Assembly: GCA_016793465.1 (NCBI GenBank) | Contig: JAEUJW010000008.1 | Location: forward strand, 186,001 to 250,000 | Origin: Myxococcales bacterium | GTDB lineage: Bacteria > Myxococcota > Polyangia > Nannocystales > Nannocystaceae | Length of the DNA: 64,000 nucleotides | Direction of reading: 5' to 3' | Part shown: positions 20,931 through 29,303 of the stretch, piece after piece | Layout of the letters: every line of letters starts with the position of its first letter | Numbering within the stretch: position 1 is the stretch's first letter | Made by a program: the position numbers and the translations under genes | Notes under the pieces: model-generated | Seen by the model: the letters and a program-made list of their open reading frames with translations, nothing else | Database searches by the model: none | What the model was told of the DNA's origin: nothing

Positions 20931-21489
20931 CTTCCGTCTCGCCGCCTTCCGCTTCCTCGTCGTCGAGGCCCGACTCCTCGAGGTCCTCGAGCCCGGCGGC
21001 CTCGTCGTCGATGCCAGCGGCGGCGGCCACGTCGCTGTCCTCTTCGTCGGCCGCGACCTCCTCGTCGTCGCTGTCGGCGTCCTCGACGTCGACCGGCTCG
21101 TCGCCGTCGGTCGACTCGGTCGGGGCGAGCCCGACCTTCTCGAAGTCGGCGGTCAGCTCCGGGATCACGTCGCCGTCCTCGTCGGCCTCCTCGCCCTCGA
21201 TCACGCTGAAGGCGGCAGCCTCGAGGAAGGTGTTGTCGCTGCTGGTCAGCTTCAGCTTCTGGCGCTGCTCCTCGATGAACGAGGTCATGACGCCGGCGAC
21301 GTCCTCGGCGAAGCGCACCGCGCCGTCACCGATCTCGCGCAGCGCCGTGACGGCGCCCTTGTTGTCGCAGGTGACCAGCGGCGTCCCGCGGTTCTCGAGC
21401 AGGGCCCGGGCCCGCCGCGAGGCGAGGATGGTGAGGGCGAAACGATTGGGGATCTTCTCGAGGCAGTCTTCGACGGTGACGCGGGCCAT
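20917..21489 (-). CDS. rpoZ: RNA polymerase omega subunit with long acidic tail
   Basis: 190 residues. The first ~60 residues ([30 protein letters not shown] onset) are the conserved omega fold that clamps the beta' C terminus. Typical omega proteins are about 70-110 residues. Here the part after residue 100 is a long tail, and the last ~75 residues are almost entirely Asp, Glu, Ala and Ser, with runs such as [13 protein letters not shown]. The start at 21489 matches the family; an in-frame start 22 codons upstream adds an Arg/Ala-rich stretch and is rejected. CATACT lies ten bases upstream. Confidence 0.88.
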   Translation of the reverse strand: MARVTVEDCLEKIPNRFALTILASRRARALLENRGTPLVTCDNKGAVTALREIGDGAVRFAEDVAGVMTSFIEEQRQKLKLTSSDNTFLEAAAFSVIEGEEADEDGDVIPELTADFEKVGLAPTESTDGDEPVDVEDADSDDEEVAADEEDSDVAAAAGIDDEAAGLEDLEESGLDDEEAEGGETEDEED

Positions 21490-21671
21490 GGAGCGGCGGA
21501 GTATGCGAGCCTCCGCGCCCGCGCGCAAGCCCCCGGCGAACGGTGCCGGGCGCACTGGACGGGCCGTGCGGGCCCATCATGGCCGTCCCGCAGGGTCCGC
21601 GCCGCTGCCCACCCGCCTCCGGCGGACGACGGAGCGAGGCGAGCCCGGCGCGATCCCGGGTCCGGGCCCGA

Positions 21672-22103
21672 TCACATCTCGACGAGCAGCTGCTGCCCGC
21701 GGTCCCGCAGCTCGAGGCTGTCGCGGACCCAGCGGATGAAGCCCTTGGCGTGCTCGTCGCGGAAGTGGAACGTCTTGGCCAGCGAGAGCAGGGCGTCCAT
21801 CTCGCCGTCGACCAGCTTGTTGTCGGCGAGGGCGGCGCAGACCGCCTGGTAGTAGAGGAAGATGCGGGCCTCGCGGTGCTTGACCGCCTGGGCCACCTGC
21901 GCGAGGTCCGTCGGCTTGCTGAACTCCTTGCGGACCAGGTCGCGCTCCTCGGGGAGCAGCATCATCTGGCCCATGAGCTCCTCGACGAAGTGCTTCTCGC
22001 TGTCGGAGACCTGGTTGTCGCGCGAGGCCATGATCGCCACGGCGCGGGCCACGGCCACCTGCTCTTCGGGGGTGATGAGCTCTGCGATCGGGAAATCGAG
22101 CAT
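21672..22103 (-). CDS. TerB-like helical protein
   Basis: 143 residues, all helical. Two EF-hand-like acidic loops (NQVSDSEK near residue 30 and NKLVDGEMD near 97) and the repeated helical layout match the TerB/DUF533 family found in tellurite-resistance and membrane-linked systems. The name does not imply tellurite resistance here, as no other ter gene is present. It has no signal peptide or membrane segment. It stands alone between rpoZ and the metzincin gene. Confidence 0.6.
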   Translation of the reverse strand: MLDFPIAELITPEEQVAVARAVAIMASRDNQVSDSEKHFVEELMGQMMLLPEERDLVRKEFSKPTDLAQVAQAVKHREARIFLYYQAVCAALADNKLVDGEMDALLSLAKTFHFRDEHAKGFIRWVRDSLELRDRGQQLLVEM

Positions 22104-22216
22104 CGGGCGTACAGCTCCGGCCCCGACACTAGCCGAACTCGCCGGCCGTGCCTAGTCACCGCACACGCGCGTGCGGCCCCCCGCCGGGAGCCGCCCTGAA
22201 CGGCCCGAGGCCGGCG

Positions 22217-23860
22217 TCAGCGGGGAGATCCCGCCGACACGGCCTGCGGGCGGTGCAACCAGCGGACGCGGTCCAGCGCGATCGGACGCTCCCCCTGCTC
22301 GTCGCGCATGCGCAGCCCGGACAGCGCGCGCCCGTCGAAGCCCGCGGGCAGACCGGTGACCACGATCTTGGTCGGATGATCGGGCCGCACGCGGACCTCG
22401 GCGGGCGCCGAGACCACGCCGTCGGCGAAGTCGAACTGCAACGCGTGCGTCGCGCCCGCGCGGTCGGCCGAGAACTCGCCGGGGACGGTCCACCACATCT
22501 CGGTGCCGTCGGGCTCGATGGTCCCCACGAGCTGCCCCGGCCCCGTCGGCGCCGCCTCGCCGGCCGTCGACCACGAGCTCAGCTCGACGATGCGCTTGTA
22601 GGTCGCGTTCCACTGCCAGTCCGAGGCCCACGTCTGCCCGCAGTAGCTCATGTAGTCGGCGTGGGTCTTGGGGTGGCGCAGGCGGTAGTCGCGGATGCCG
22701 AAGCCCCACTTGTCGATCACTCCGCCCTGGTACGGGTAGCTCGGGTCGGTGCCGGCCGCGTCGCCGCCGCCCACGCACTCGATGTGTCGCCGGCCCTGCG
22801 TGTGCCCGACCTCGTGCACGAACGTGTCGTCGGCCCCGCCGTTGAGCTGACCCGCGGCCGCCCGCCCGTAGGCGTCGTTCTTGTCGGGCCCGGTGATGTC
22901 GAAGGCCAGCCCGACCACGCAGCCGTTCTGCCCGTTGCCGCCGCCGGCGCCGATGCAGCGGTTGCAGTTGTCGAACAGCGCGTAGTAGTAGACGTTGTCG
23001 TCGGCGCCCTCATCGCTGCGCAGCATGCTCATCTCGCCGACGAGCTTGCTGAGGCCGTTGTAGGCCGTGAGGTCGTAGTCGACCTTGTACGGCGCGTGGA
23101 CCACGAACTCGAGCGACTCGACGCCGTTCTGCTGGTACAGCGCGTCCTCGAACGACTTGCGCTCGGCCTCGCCGTCGACGGCCGCGGCGCACTCGCCGTA
23201 CGCGTAGTCGACCGGCACGAGCACGACCCGCAGCTCGGCGAGCCGCGACTCGACGCCGATGTACGCCGGACCGTCCGCGGGCGACACCGCCGGCGCGGCC
23301 GGCTCGGGCAGCGCCTCCTGCCCCGCCTCGGCCTCCCACAGGCTCACGCGGTACTTCACGTTGGGCTGGATGTGCTCCGCCCGGATGCCGAAGAACGGCC
23401 CCGAGTCGAGCTTGCTGTCGATGCTGTCGCCGTCGATCTGGAACACGTCGGTGTACGTCGTCTCGACCCCGCCGCCGCTCAGCTCGAGCCGCGCCTCGAG
23501 CCTGCGCGGGGTCCAGTCGTCGGGCACGTCGAGGAACACGCGGATCAGCGTGTCGCGGTTCTTCGGCAGGTAGGCGTTGCGCTCGGCCCCGCCGACCGGC
23601 GCCCCGTTCTCCTCGATCTTGATCGCGACCCCGGGGTTGACCTCGACGCGCGACACGACCACGTCGCCGCGCGCCGGGAACGGCTCGAACGGCGCGCCCG
23701 TCGACGACGACTCGTCGCCGCTGGTCGGCGTCTCGTCGGTCGTGCCCGCCTGACCGGTGGACTCGCTCCCGCCCTCCTCGCCGCCGCCCGCGACCGAGTC
23801 GCCACAGCCCACCAGAAGCGCGAGAGAAAACCCGGAGATGGCCCGAAAACCTCGTGACAT
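22217..23860 (-). CDS. Metzincin-type metalloprotease lipoprotein
   Basis: 547 residues. The start at 23860 gives a signal with lipobox LLVGC (Cys19); a longer frame up to 24244 runs through the riboswitch and is rejected. A Gly/Ser/Thr linker is followed by a beta-rich domain (about 65-200) and a catalytic domain with HEVGHTQGRRH (His349, Glu350, His353, His359), which fits the metzincin HExxHxxGxxH zinc site. About 55 residues downstream comes a YMSYC segment fit for the Met-turn. Six or more Cys in this part suggest disulfides. Probably a surface endopeptidase; the substrate is unknown. It is divergent from the cobalamin operon. Confidence 0.8.
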   Translation of the reverse strand: MSRGFRAISGFSLALLVGCGDSVAGGGEEGGSESTGQAGTTDETPTSGDESSSTGAPFEPFPARGDVVVSRVEVNPGVAIKIEENGAPVGGAERNAYLPKNRDTLIRVFLDVPDDWTPRRLEARLELSGGGVETTYTDVFQIDGDSIDSKLDSGPFFGIRAEHIQPNVKYRVSLWEAEAGQEALPEPAAPAVSPADGPAYIGVESRLAELRVVLVPVDYAYGECAAAVDGEAERKSFEDALYQQNGVESLEFVVHAPYKVDYDLTAYNGLSKLVGEMSMLRSDEGADDNVYYYALFDNCNRCIGAGGGNGQNGCVVGLAFDITGPDKNDAYGRAAAGQLNGGADDTFVHEVGHTQGRRHIECVGGGDAAGTDPSYPYQGGVIDKWGFGIRDYRLRHPKTHADYMSYCGQTWASDWQWNATYKRIVELSSWSTAGEAAPTGPGQLVGTIEPDGTEMWWTVPGEFSADRAGATHALQFDFADGVVSAPAEVRVRPDHPTKIVVTGLPAGFDGRALSGLRMRDEQGERPIALDRVRWLHRPQAVSAGSPR

Positions 23861-23994
23861 GTTTTGAGACCTTAGTTTCTTTTGTGGGTATTTCTCAACG
23901 TCCGCCGCTGTGCCAGCGCCGCGCGCACCTGTGAGGTTTCCAGGGGCCCGGTTGACTTCCGCACACCCGCGGGCGAAAAGGTCCGCCGGCTCTT
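23861..23994. other. Divergent intergenic region ahead of the cobalamin riboswitch
   Basis: Lies between the metzincin gene and the riboswitch. It holds a locally AT-rich patch (23870-23900) that is the best place for promoters of both directions. I see no gene in it. Confidence 0.5.
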
Positions 23995-24150
23995 TGACAA
24001 CCCACGAGCGCGTCCGGTGAGGGAAGTCGGCCAATCCGACGCGGCTCCCGCCACTGTGAGCGGCGACGAGGGCGGCACGAGGCCACTGCGGACATCCGCG
24101 GGAAGGCGCCGCCCGAGGACGACCCGCCAGCCAGGAGACCTGCCGTACGC
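23995..24150 (+). ncRNA. Cobalamin riboswitch
   Basis: The core shows the conserved parts of the cobalamin aptamer in order: GGTGAGGGAAGTCGG with CCAATCCGACGCGG (24016-24044), CCCGCCACTGTGAGCGG (24048-24064), GAGGACGACCCGCC, and the B12 box AGCCAGGAGACCTGCC (24129-24144). The 5' boundary is approximate. It lies 130 bases upstream of the receptor start, which leaves space for an expression platform. Expected effect from family knowledge: adenosylcobalamin binding lowers expression of the btuB-btuF-btuC operon. Confidence 0.92.
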
Positions 24151-24273
24151 CTATGCCTCGCCCGATCCGCCCCGCCACGACCGCGTGGGGCCGGGTCCGG
24201 ACGACCCCGGTGAGACGGGAGTTCACTCGCCATCGTCCCTGCAACGCCCCACCCCCGCGCCTCCTTCATCGTC

Positions 24274-26667
24274 GTGTCCGGCCGCTGCTCGCCCGCGGCG
24301 GTCGCGGCGTGGCTGGCGCTCGCGGCCCGGCCCGCGCTCGCCGCCGATCCCCCGGGGCGGCCCGACGCGACCCGACCTGCCCCTTCGGCCGGGCTCATGC
24401 CGGCCGCGGGCGTCGGACCTGTCCCTTCGGCCAGGCTCGCCATCACCCCGGCCGCCGCGCCGCGCCCGAAGCCCGCGGACGGCCCCTCCCCTCCGCCGCG
24501 ACCTGTCCCCGCGGACAGCCCCGTCGCGCCGCGACCTGCCCCCGCGGACAGCCTCGTCGCAAGTCCGCGACCTGTCCCTTCAGACAGCGCCCGCCCGCAC
24601 CGCACCGTCGTGCGCAGCGACCTCGCCGCCACCGCCGCCCAGCGCGCGCTCGACCGCGACCACGCCGGCTTCGCCACCGCCATCGACCTCCAGCGCGACC
24701 GCACGGCCCGCAGCTCCGACGCCCTGCCCGACCTGCTGGCCCGCGCCGCCGGCGTGCACGTGCGCTCGCTCGGCGGCCTCGGCCAGTTCACCTCGCTGTC
24801 GCTGCGCGGCTCGTCGCCGCAGCAGGTCGGCGTGTTCCTCGACGGCGTGCCGATCGGCGGGGGCAGCAGCGGCGTCGTCAACCTCGCCGACTTCCCGCTC
24901 GACACCCTCGGCCGCCTCACCGTCTACCGCGGCCTCGTGCCGGTCGCCTACGGCGGCGCGGCGATCGGCGGCGCGGTCGACCTCGGCAGCGACCTGCGCT
25001 GCGGCGCCGATCGCCACCGCCTGACCGCGGCCGCCGGCGGCGGCTCGTTCCGCGCCCGCGAGGCCCGCGTCGCCGCCTCGCTCGTGCTGCCGCGCCGCCG
25101 CGGACACGCCCCCCCGCACCGCCCCCGGCGCGCCTGCCTCGACGTGCGCGCCGGCTACGGCGGCGCGCGCGGCGACTTCCCCTTCCTCAACATCGGCGAG
25201 ACCCCGCAGAACCCCGCCGACGACCGCGTCGAGCGCCGCGCCAACAATTATTACGACCGCGTGCTCGGCCAGGTCGCCGTGCACGGCCACGCCGGACCGT
25301 GGCGCTGGAGCGGCCAGCAGCTGGTGCTGTGGAAGCGCCAGGGCGTGCCCGGCATGGCCACCGGCGTGCAGGCGACGGCGACCTCGCTCGCCACCGCGGT
25401 CGCCCGCACGGTCGCCCGCGTGCGCCGCGACCTGCCCGGCGCAACGCCCGGCCAGGTCGAGCTGGTGTCCGGCTTCGCCGCCGAGCACGCCCGCTACAGC
25501 GACCCGCTCGGCGAGGTCGGCCTCGCCGTCGACGACCAGCGCACGCGCACGCTCGACCTCTACGCCTCGCCGCGCCTGCACCTCCACGCCTGGCGCGGCG
25601 GCGCCGTGGCCGCCCTGTTCGACGCGCGCGGCGAGTGGACCCGCGTCGACCAGCGGGCCTGGCCCGACCCCCAGGGCGACGCCCGCCGCCGCCGCCTGAC
25701 CACCGGCCTCGGCCTCCAGCTCGACCAGCGCCTGCTCGCGGATCGCGTCCACCTCCAGCCGGTCCTCCGCCTCGACGTCGTCAACAGCCGCTTCGCCGTC
25801 CCGCCCGGCGCCGGCGAGCCCGACGACCAGGCCCGCGATCACCTCGACGTCGGCCTCTCGCCGCGCCTCGGCGCCCGCGTGGCCCTCACCGACGCGCTCT
25901 CGCTGCGCGTGACCGGCGGCCGCTACTTCCGCCCCCCGACCATGATCGAGCTGTTCGGCGATCGCGGCTACATCGCCGGCAACGAGGCCCTGCGCCCCGA
26001 GCGCGGCACCAGCGTCGACGGCGGCCTCGTCATCGACGCCCGCGGCGAAGACGCCGCCCTCTACGCCCACGCCGCCGGGTTCGTCACCTGGAGCGACCAC
26101 CTGATCCAGTGGCAGCAGAGCGGCCCGCGCCTGCGCCCGGTCAACCTCGACGCCGCCCGCGTCGCCGGCCTCGAGTCGGGCGCCGACCTGCGCGTCGCCG
26201 GCGGCGACCTCGTGCTGCGCGGCAGCTACACCCTGCTCGCGCCCGTCAACCTGTCCGCCGCTCCGCTCACCCGCGGCCAGGCCCTGCCCGGGCGCCCGCG
26301 CCACGACCTCTCGGCCCAGGCCTCGATCGGCCACGTCTGGCGCGTCCGCGGCCGCGAGCTCGAGCCACGCCTGGTCTACAACCTCGACCACGTGGCCCGC
26401 ACCTTCCTCGACGCCAGCGGCCGCTACGAGGTCCCGCGCCGCACGCTCCACGGCCTCGGTTTCGAGCTCCACGTCGCCCGCCGCGTGCACATCACCGCCG
26501 ACGTCCGCAACCTCCTCGACCTGCGCACCACCCTGTGGCACCCGCCGCTCGCCGGCGCCCCCGCGATCCCCGTGCCGATCTCCGACTTCTTCTTCTACCC
26601 CCTGCCCGGCACCAGCTTCTGGGCGTCCGTCCGCCTCGATCTGAACATACCGACCCGCCGCACCTGA
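24274..26667 (+). CDS. btuB: TonB-dependent cobalamin receptor (BtuB-like)
   Basis: 797 residues. The GTG at 24274 gives a signal peptide ending ALAAD. A Pro/Ala-rich segment of about 85 residues follows, built on repeats of the type RPVPADS that are encoded by copies of the dispersed palindrome. The plug domain (about 110-240) has the usual LPDLLARAAGV and SLRGSSPQQVGVFLDGVPI motifs, and a 22-strand-type barrel runs to the end. Substrate assignment rests on the riboswitch and on the btuF and btuC genes downstream, not on the receptor alone. The btuF start is two bases past the stop. Confidence 0.88.
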   Translation: MSGRCSPAAVAAWLALAARPALAADPPGRPDATRPAPSAGLMPAAGVGPVPSARLAITPAAAPRPKPADGPSPPPRPVPADSPVAPRPAPADSLVASPRPVPSDSARPHRTVVRSDLAATAAQRALDRDHAGFATAIDLQRDRTARSSDALPDLLARAAGVHVRSLGGLGQFTSLSLRGSSPQQVGVFLDGVPIGGGSSGVVNLADFPLDTLGRLTVYRGLVPVAYGGAAIGGAVDLGSDLRCGADRHRLTAAAGGGSFRAREARVAASLVLPRRRGHAPPHRPRRACLDVRAGYGGARGDFPFLNIGETPQNPADDRVERRANNYYDRVLGQVAVHGHAGPWRWSGQQLVLWKRQGVPGMATGVQATATSLATAVARTVARVRRDLPGATPGQVELVSGFAAEHARYSDPLGEVGLAVDDQRTRTLDLYASPRLHLHAWRGGAVAALFDARGEWTRVDQRAWPDPQGDARRRRLTTGLGLQLDQRLLADRVHLQPVLRLDVVNSRFAVPPGAGEPDDQARDHLDVGLSPRLGARVALTDALSLRVTGGRYFRPPTMIELFGDRGYIAGNEALRPERGTSVDGGLVIDARGEDAALYAHAAGFVTWSDHLIQWQQSGPRLRPVNLDAARVAGLESGADLRVAGGDLVLRGSYTLLAPVNLSAAPLTRGQALPGRPRHDLSAQASIGHVWRVRGRELEPRLVYNLDHVARTFLDASGRYEVPRRTLHGLGFELHVARRVHITADVRNLLDLRTTLWHPPLAGAPAIPVPISDFFFYPLPGTSFWASVRLDLNIPTRRT
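24375..24588. repeat. Cluster of five in-frame dispersed palindromes
   Basis: Copies at 24375-24394, 24417-24436, 24501-24520, 24534-24553 and 24570-24588 of the element ACCTGTCC-N4-GGACAGC. Two copies have lost one arm. Spacings are 42, 84, 33 and 36 bases, all multiples of three, so each copy encodes the same Pro-Val-Pro-x-Asp-Ser type peptide in the receptor's N-terminal linker. Confidence 0.8.
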
Positions 26668-26669
26668 TC

Positions 26670-27626
26670 ATGCGCCGCTCCTCGCCCAGCCAGACCTGTC
26701 CCCGAGGACAGGCGATCGACCGCCCCGCGCGGGCCCGTTCACCTGTCCTCGGGGACAGCCTCCCCCGAACGCTGCGCGCCGCCCTCGTCGGCCTCGCCGT
26801 CGCCGCCTGCGCCCCCCCTGCCCCCGCCCCCGCGGGCCCGGCCGCGCGCGTGCTCTCGCAGACCGTGCTGAGCGACGAGATCCTGTGGGACCTCGGCCCC
26901 GCGGCCCAGGCCCGCGTGGTCGGCATCAGCGTGATGGCCGACGACCCCCGCTACACCCGCATCGCCGGCCGCTGGTCGCCGGACATCCCCCGCCTCGCCG
27001 CCACCAGCGAGGGCCTGCTGGCCCGCCGCCCCGACCTCGTGATCATCGCCGCCTTCAGCGCCGCCGAGCTGAAGGCGCTGCTCGCCGCCCAGGGCGTGCG
27101 CGTGCTCGAGTTCGCCGAGTTCACCGGCTTCGCCGACTACCGCCGCCACGTCCGCGAGGTCGCCGCCGCCGTCGACGCGACCCCCGCGGGCGAGGCCCTG
27201 CTGCGCGCCGTCGACGACCGCCTCGCCGCCCTCGCCGCCCACCGACCCGCCGACCCGCCGACCGCCGTGAGCTGGAGCGACGGCTTCACCGCCGCCGCCG
27301 ACACGACCTTCGCCGACATCGCCGACGCCGTCGGCGTCGTCAACCTGGCCGCGAGGCAAGGTCTCTCGGGACATGTCCCTGTAACCATCGAGCGCCTCGT
27401 CGCCTGGGACCCGGCGTACATCGTCATCGCCTGCCCCGCGGCCGCGCTCGCCGACCCCGCCTGCCCGGCCGCCGAGGCCGAGTTCGCCGCCCGTCCTGGC
27501 CTCGCCGTCACCACCGCCGCCCGCACCGGCCGCGTGATCGCCGTGCCCGCCCGCGACCTCGCCAGCACCGGCGAGGGTATGCTGCTCACCGCCGAGGCCC
27601 TGCAGGCCCGCGTCCTCGCCGACTGA
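26670..27626 (+). CDS. btuF: Vitamin B12 substrate-binding lipoprotein (BtuF-like)
   Basis: 318 residues. It is a BtuF/TroA-fold binding protein that hands cobalamin to the inner-membrane permease. The signal core and lipobox VAAC lie unusually late, near residue 48. The long n-region is coded by two palindrome copies (26694-26712 and 26741-26760), and no alternative start lies between them and the core. Typical features follow: an RVVGIS motif, a PDLVIIA strand near the middle, and a C-terminal domain ending with VIAVPARD. Start two bases after btuB, so cotranscribed with it under the riboswitch. Confidence 0.85.
   Translation: MRRSSPSQTCPRGQAIDRPARARSPVLGDSLPRTLRAALVGLAVAACAPPAPAPAGPAARVLSQTVLSDEILWDLGPAAQARVVGISVMADDPRYTRIAGRWSPDIPRLAATSEGLLARRPDLVIIAAFSAAELKALLAAQGVRVLEFAEFTGFADYRRHVREVAAAVDATPAGEALLRAVDDRLAALAAHRPADPPTAVSWSDGFTAAADTTFADIADAVGVVNLAARQGLSGHVPVTIERLVAWDPAYIVIACPAAALADPACPAAEAEFAARPGLAVTTAARTGRVIAVPARDLASTGEGMLLTAEALQARVLAD
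26694..26760. repeat. Two dispersed palindromes in the btuF leader codons
   Basis: ACCTGTCCCCGAGGACAGG at 26694-26712 and ACCTGTCCTCGGGGACAGC from 26741. Both are near-perfect inverted repeats and lie in frame ahead of the hydrophobic core of the signal peptide. Confidence 0.75.
27368..27379. repeat. Palindrome GGGACATGTCCC
   Basis: Perfect 12-base palindrome inside btuF. It has the same half-site (GGACA/TGTCC) as the dispersed family but in inverted order. Confidence 0.6.
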
Positions 27627-27664
27627 CCTGCGCCGCTCGCCTCGCCCCGCCCTCCCTCGCGCCC

Positions 27665-28684
27665 ATGCCCCGCCCCGCGCTCCGCCTGCTCGTCCCGCTC
27701 GCCCTCGCGGTCGCCCTGCTCCTGGCGCTCGGCACCGGCCCCGGCGACGTCGGCCCCGGCGAGGCCCTGCGCAGCCTCTACGCCCACCTCGCCGCCCCGC
27801 TCGGCCTCGCCGACGCCCCGACCGGCCTGCGCGACGCCATCGTCTGGCAGCTGCGCCTGCCGCGGGCGCTGCTGGCCGCGGTGGTCGGCGCCGCCCTGGC
27901 GAGCGCCGGCGTGCTCACCCAGGGCCTGTTCCGCAACCCGCTCGCCGACCCCGGGGTGCTCGGCGTCAGCGCCGGCGCGGCCCTGGCCGCCGTGTTCGGC
28001 TTCATGCTGGGCGCCGAGCAGCACGGCCTGTGGGTCACCCCGCTGCTCGCTGCCGGCGGCGCCGCGCTGGTCCTGCTCGCGCTGCTCGGCCTCCACCGCG
28101 TCGGCCAGAGCCTCGCGACCCTGCTGCTGTCCGGCTTCGCCCTCGGGACCCTGTGCGGCGCGGTGGCCACCCTCTGCCTGTCGCTCGCCGCCCAGCGCTG
28201 GGACCTCGGCCTGCGGGTGATGCAGTGGAGCCTCGGCTCGTTCGAGGGCCGCACGTGGGTCCACCTCGCGTGGTCGCTGCCCCCCTGCGCCGCCGGCCTC
28301 GCGCTCGCGGCCTCGCAGCTCCGCGACCTCGACACCCTCCACCTCGGCCACGACACCGCCGCCTCGCTCGGCGTCGACCTCGGCCGCCTGCGCCGCCGCG
28401 CCGTGCTCGCCGTCGGCCTGCTCGTCGGCGCCGCGACCGCGCTCACCGGCATCCTCGGGTTCGTCGGCCTGCTCGTGCCCCACCTCGCGCGCATGCTCGT
28501 CGGCGCCGGCCACCGCCGCCTGCTCCCGCTCGCCGCCGGCCTCGGCGCCGCGCTCGTCGTGCTCGTCGACACCCTCGCGCGCTCCGTCACCTCGGTGCTG
28601 CTGGCCCCCGGCGTGGTCACCAGCCTGCTCGGCGCGCCGCTGTTCCTGTGGCTCCTGCGCCGCCGCGGCCTCGCCGACGTCTGA
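27665..28684 (+). CDS. btuC: Vitamin B12 ABC transporter permease (BtuC/FecCD family)
   Basis: 339 residues with about ten membrane segments. Family marks: RLPRALLAAVVGAALASAG, the GLFRNPLADPGVLGVSAGA signature and the C-terminal GFVGLLVPHLARMLVG that contacts the ATPase. The start ATG at 27665 is 38 bases after btuF and begins a hydrophobic first helix; the frame is open far upstream but overlaps btuF. The ATPase (BtuD) that must power it is absent from the remaining 35 kb, so it must be encoded elsewhere or shared. Confidence 0.9.
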   Translation: MPRPALRLLVPLALAVALLLALGTGPGDVGPGEALRSLYAHLAAPLGLADAPTGLRDAIVWQLRLPRALLAAVVGAALASAGVLTQGLFRNPLADPGVLGVSAGAALAAVFGFMLGAEQHGLWVTPLLAAGGAALVLLALLGLHRVGQSLATLLLSGFALGTLCGAVATLCLSLAAQRWDLGLRVMQWSLGSFEGRTWVHLAWSLPPCAAGLALAASQLRDLDTLHLGHDTAASLGVDLGRLRRRAVLAVGLLVGAATALTGILGFVGLLVPHLARMLVGAGHRRLLPLAAGLGAALVVLVDTLARSVTSVLLAPGVVTSLLGAPLFLWLLRRRGLADV

Positions 28685-29303
28685 CCGGCGGGCCCGCCCG
28701 CGACCTGTCCCTCGAGACAGCCCGCAGCGTCGCGCTTGACAGCCCGCGCCATGGTCTTTCAGGACATGTCCGATGAGACAGCGAGTTCGTGTTCGCGAAA
28801 CGCCGTCGCGAGCGCGTCGCAACCACGCGAGCCGGCCTCGAGGGCACGCGTCGACACCCGATCGGCCGCGCCGCCGGCCGACCGCCGCAGGCCTCGAGCA
28901 CGCGGGCCGCTGCGATCTGCCGGCTGGCTTGATCTGGATCGGAGCAAGCGAAAGGACCGCGCCGCGCGGAAGCACGGACGTGTGTACGCGAGCCCGGGGC
29001 GCGGGCCGGTGCACGCGCGCGTGCGGGGGTTCGGAGTGACACCACAGCATGTTGATGACGCGCCCGAGGCGCGGCCCACATGTTGTGGTGGCACTATCGA
29101 ACACACGCGCGCGCCCACACAATCTGACAGTGAACGCCAGGGCGCAAATAGCCCTTATGAGCGCGTTTTGAGCCGCTTTGCCGCGCGAACACGCCAGCGC
29201 GTGACGGCAATTTTTTTCACGTGGGGGTGGACTGGAGACACCGGATCGGGTTCCCTTGATGCCCTGGACACGTCAGCCCAGCCCAGCTCGAAGGAGTAGA
29301 GGA
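28685..29303. other. 620-base intergenic region with palindromes
   Basis: No convincing gene; frames here have arginine-rich, shadow-like translations. It begins with the palindrome GGCGGGCCCGCC (28687-28698), a possible end-of-operon hairpin for btuC. Two copies of the dispersed palindrome follow (28705-28720 and 28762-28780), then a perfect GCACGCGCGCGTGC (29011-29024). The last 150 bases fall in GC and include an eight-base T-rich run near 29211, a likely promoter zone for the next gene. Confidence 0.5.
28705..28720. repeat. Dispersed palindrome, intergenic copy
   Basis: CTGTC at 28705-28709 pairs with GACAG at 28716-28720 around a CTCGAG core. It is one of the few copies outside a coding region. 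A second copy follows at 28762-28780. Confidence 0.6.

Noticed and set aside
23861..24244. N-terminal extension of the metzincin gene through the riboswitch
   Set aside because: It would place the signal peptide more than 100 residues inside the protein; the start at 23860 gives a proper lipoprotein signal.
24153..26669. In-frame upstream extension of btuF (reading 24153-27626)
   Set aside because: The extension lies on top of btuB in another frame and is almost all Arg and Pro. The ATG at 26670 directly follows the btuB stop.
28736..29299. 187-residue open frame between btuC and the SLT-like gene
   Set aside because: Arg/Ser/Pro-rich, no family likeness, no ribosome-binding site, and it reads through palindromes; typical of non-coding sequence in a GC-rich genome.
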